The position numbers and the translations under genes are program-made. 64,000 bases of DNA from positions 26,670,001 through 26,734,000 of the forward strand of contig NC_079875.1 in assembly GCF_029227915.1 (NCBI RefSeq), given 5' to 3'. Origin of the DNA: Hydractinia symbiolongicarpus. Lineage: Eukaryota > Cnidaria > Hydrozoa > Anthoathecata > Hydractiniidae. The first letter of the stretch is position 1. Every line of letters begins with the position of its first letter. Shown piece after piece: positions 62,085 through 64,000 of this stretch. The notes below the pieces were generated by a model. The model saw only the letters and a list, made by a program, of their open reading frames with translations. It searched no databases and was not told the origin of the DNA.

Positions 62085-62365
62085 GCCTCTTCAGTTCCTA
62101 TTGGTACTGCCATCAAACGAGGTTCCTGCGAAGGGGGTCTTAGCGCATTTAAAGTTCTCATTTGAGCTACAAAAGTCGTGCAAGCACAGCAATCGCTCAA
62201 CTAGAGAACCGTCTATAATATCAATCCTATTCTCGTCCTGAACGCTAAGAAGAAAGGATAGATTCACACTTTCATAGTCTCTGGCATGACTCGGCCAGGG
62301 TTTGAACCCAAAACCTGCCGCTCTGGAAGCCAACGCTGTACCACAAGGCTATCAGTCACATGTTT
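62085..62365 (-). repeat. tRNA-derived SINE
   Basis: On the minus strand, TAGCCTTGTGGTACAGCGTT (box A-like, about 62352) and GGGTTCAAACCC (box B, about 62298-62309) are spaced as in a tRNA promoter. About 200 bp of unrelated tail follows. The acceptor arms do not pair, so this is a SINE, not a tRNA gene. Internal RNA polymerase III promoter inferred. Confidence 0.65.
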
Positions 62366-64000
62366 TATTCAACCAATTGTCTTCAAAAGAGGTAAGTTTC
62401 TGTCATTTAAATAATCTGTTACGCTAAAGAATACTGCATGTTTTGTTGTTATTGTGTTGCAATAATATTTGTATTCGAACAGTACGTCTTATTTTATAGC
62501 TTTTTCAAGACCAGTTTTATGACTAATTGATTTTTACACATTCAAATTAGGTAAGAATGCAAAATGTTGCCTGTTGCTGTTGAAATGTGTAACAGTAAAC
62601 TTCCGAGTTTGTTAAGGAAATGCGACTTTACTTTTAGCAAAGTATAAGTATGGTATAGATTGACTATACATTCTGTGATGGAGATATAAAAACGCCGTCC
62701 ATATAACCAAATGTTCCCCTTGATATTTCAATGTTTTTTGTATCAATTACGCGTCCTTTTATTCTCTCTGTTATTTTTCAGAAATGTTATTTTAAAATTC
62801 TTTTTAACTGTTTTTTTTTTAATAATAGAAATGAAAGCATTATGTTATCGTTTTCTATAATTTCTGGAATTGTGACATCGTCAATTCTAACTGTCTGCAT
62901 ACATGCATCTTTATCTGATAACACGATACCTCCAGTAATTAGAAATGTTTAAAATCAACATTGAATACGTGGGAACGTCTTGGAAACGTTTCTAGGACAT
63001 CACATACGGTGTGATTTAAAGACGTATATCTCCACTAAATGACATCGTCGCTCAATTATAACTAATACATTAATCTTAATAAGTTAGGACGTTTTTATGT
63101 CAGCTGGGCAGTTTCACTAAGTAAAAAGTTAAAAGGCGTCTTGAAATATCGTTTACAGGGGAAGATTACAGGCTACGATCGTTATTATTTAAAAGGTAAG
63201 AGCATTAACACATATGCCTACGATTTAAGAACAGTAATAAGATAATTTTAAAAAATCGATGAAATGGATGCCACACGAAAGACTTTCAGGCGGAAGAAAT
63301 TTCTGAAAAAACGCTCCAAGGTTGGATATATTCTTCACAGGCTACATTCTAGGTTTCGATTTTCAAAGGCTACTTTAAAAAATCGCACGCCGTTTATTGC
63401 ACTTCTGCGAGCATGCAAAGTTGTTAACAATGATTTTTATATTATAATATTTGTAGTTGTGGAGGTTTGTGGAGGGTAAACAAAAAATGCAAGCAGTTTC
63501 GTTAAATGTGACAAAAAGAGCGCTTGTAATGGAGTTGAGCCACAAGTTACTTTACACTTGTTAGAGCATAATGCTGCTAAGCAGAATTCAAGAAAATGTG
63601 CTTTAAGAGGGTCCTAGACATGGACTAAAAAAATGTCAAAAAGGCTATTTTTAAAGCCACAAATCAAAACCACATGTTTTGACTTTAACCTATATGATTT
63701 ATTTTTATGTGTCCGAAGTATTTTTTTACATTTTACTATTTTTAGATTTGCAAAAGTTTTTTGAGTATTTTTTCACATTGTTTATTTACACTTTATTATT
63801 GTTAACATAATTCTTGCCATTCTCAGCGAACAATTCGAAACCTATAAATCCAAATCTCAAGATTTTTTATAAATATTTTACAATTTTTAGATTTGCGAAA
63901 GTTTTTCCAGGCGAACAAAGTCGCAAAATAAAGTTCTCGCAATTATAAAAGAATAGCCAGTTTGACAGTTTGAATCCAGGCCCGGGATGTAATGTGTATT
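62366..64000. other. Intergenic, nothing firm
   Basis: An ATG at 63264 opens MDATRKTFRRKKFLKKRSKV, a very basic 71-codon frame ending in GG before a GTAAAC. It could be a 5' exon of a gene beyond the window. Otherwise AT-rich and unremarkable. Confidence 0.25.

Noticed and set aside
62285-62355. tRNA gene on the minus strand
   Set aside because: Box A and B are present but the acceptor and other stems do not form; fits a SINE.

Overview
The window is AT-rich animal nuclear DNA. It has spliced genes with GT-AG introns, very low gene density and dense nested transposons. I infer an invertebrate, most likely a cnidarian and perhaps a hydrozoan. The basis is the mix of ISL2EU, PIF/Harbinger, Helitron, DIRS, BEL/Pao and CR1-like elements. 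No species-level marker was seen.

0-0.5 kb: a 440-bp piggyBac-like MITE flanked by TTAA. 2.46-17.97 kb: one complete host gene on the + strand, a gamma-glutamyltransferase (GGT). I rebuilt nine coding exons (583 codons plus stop), including a 14-nt first coding exon. All junctions are GT-AG and the reading frame closes exactly. Intron 2 holds a decayed PIF/Harbinger transposon (~4.58-7.73 kb). The last intron holds a 4545-bp ISL2EU-type transposon (13110-17654) whose two genes, a THAP-DDE transposase and a SAP/SWIM/YqaJ nuclease protein, are both open and keep their key residues.

18-27.3 kb: no convincing host gene. It contains a partial Helitron, a large inverted repeat (arms ~330 bp) around a LINE reverse-transcriptase fragment, a LINE 5' fragment with a 2A-like motif, and the tail of a BEL/Pao polyprotein.

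27.3-43.36 kb: a tandem satellite with a ~126-bp monomer. It carries larger duplications (999 bp, ~1543 bp, 374 bp) and five copies of a 146-bp Helitron-like unit. It is split by a 5460-bp DNA transposon (32714-38173) with CACGGCGGG ends and a GAG target duplication. That transposon carries a two-gene minus-strand block of a family I cannot name, and has its own Helitron insert.

43.36-46.3 kb: a decayed CR1-like LINE on the minus strand, ending in (AAAT)n inside a satellite monomer. 46.36-47.09 kb: a Helitron abutting a second Helitron end.

48.4-50.5 kb: a candidate two-exon Ser/Pro-rich reading frame with one internal TAG. 50.5-64 kb: mostly featureless, with a DIRS-like RT fragment, a 5'-truncated Helitron, a possible small ORF near 58.9 kb, a 53-bp tandem duplication and a tRNA-derived SINE near 62.3 kb. 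All work was by eye; no database comparison was made.
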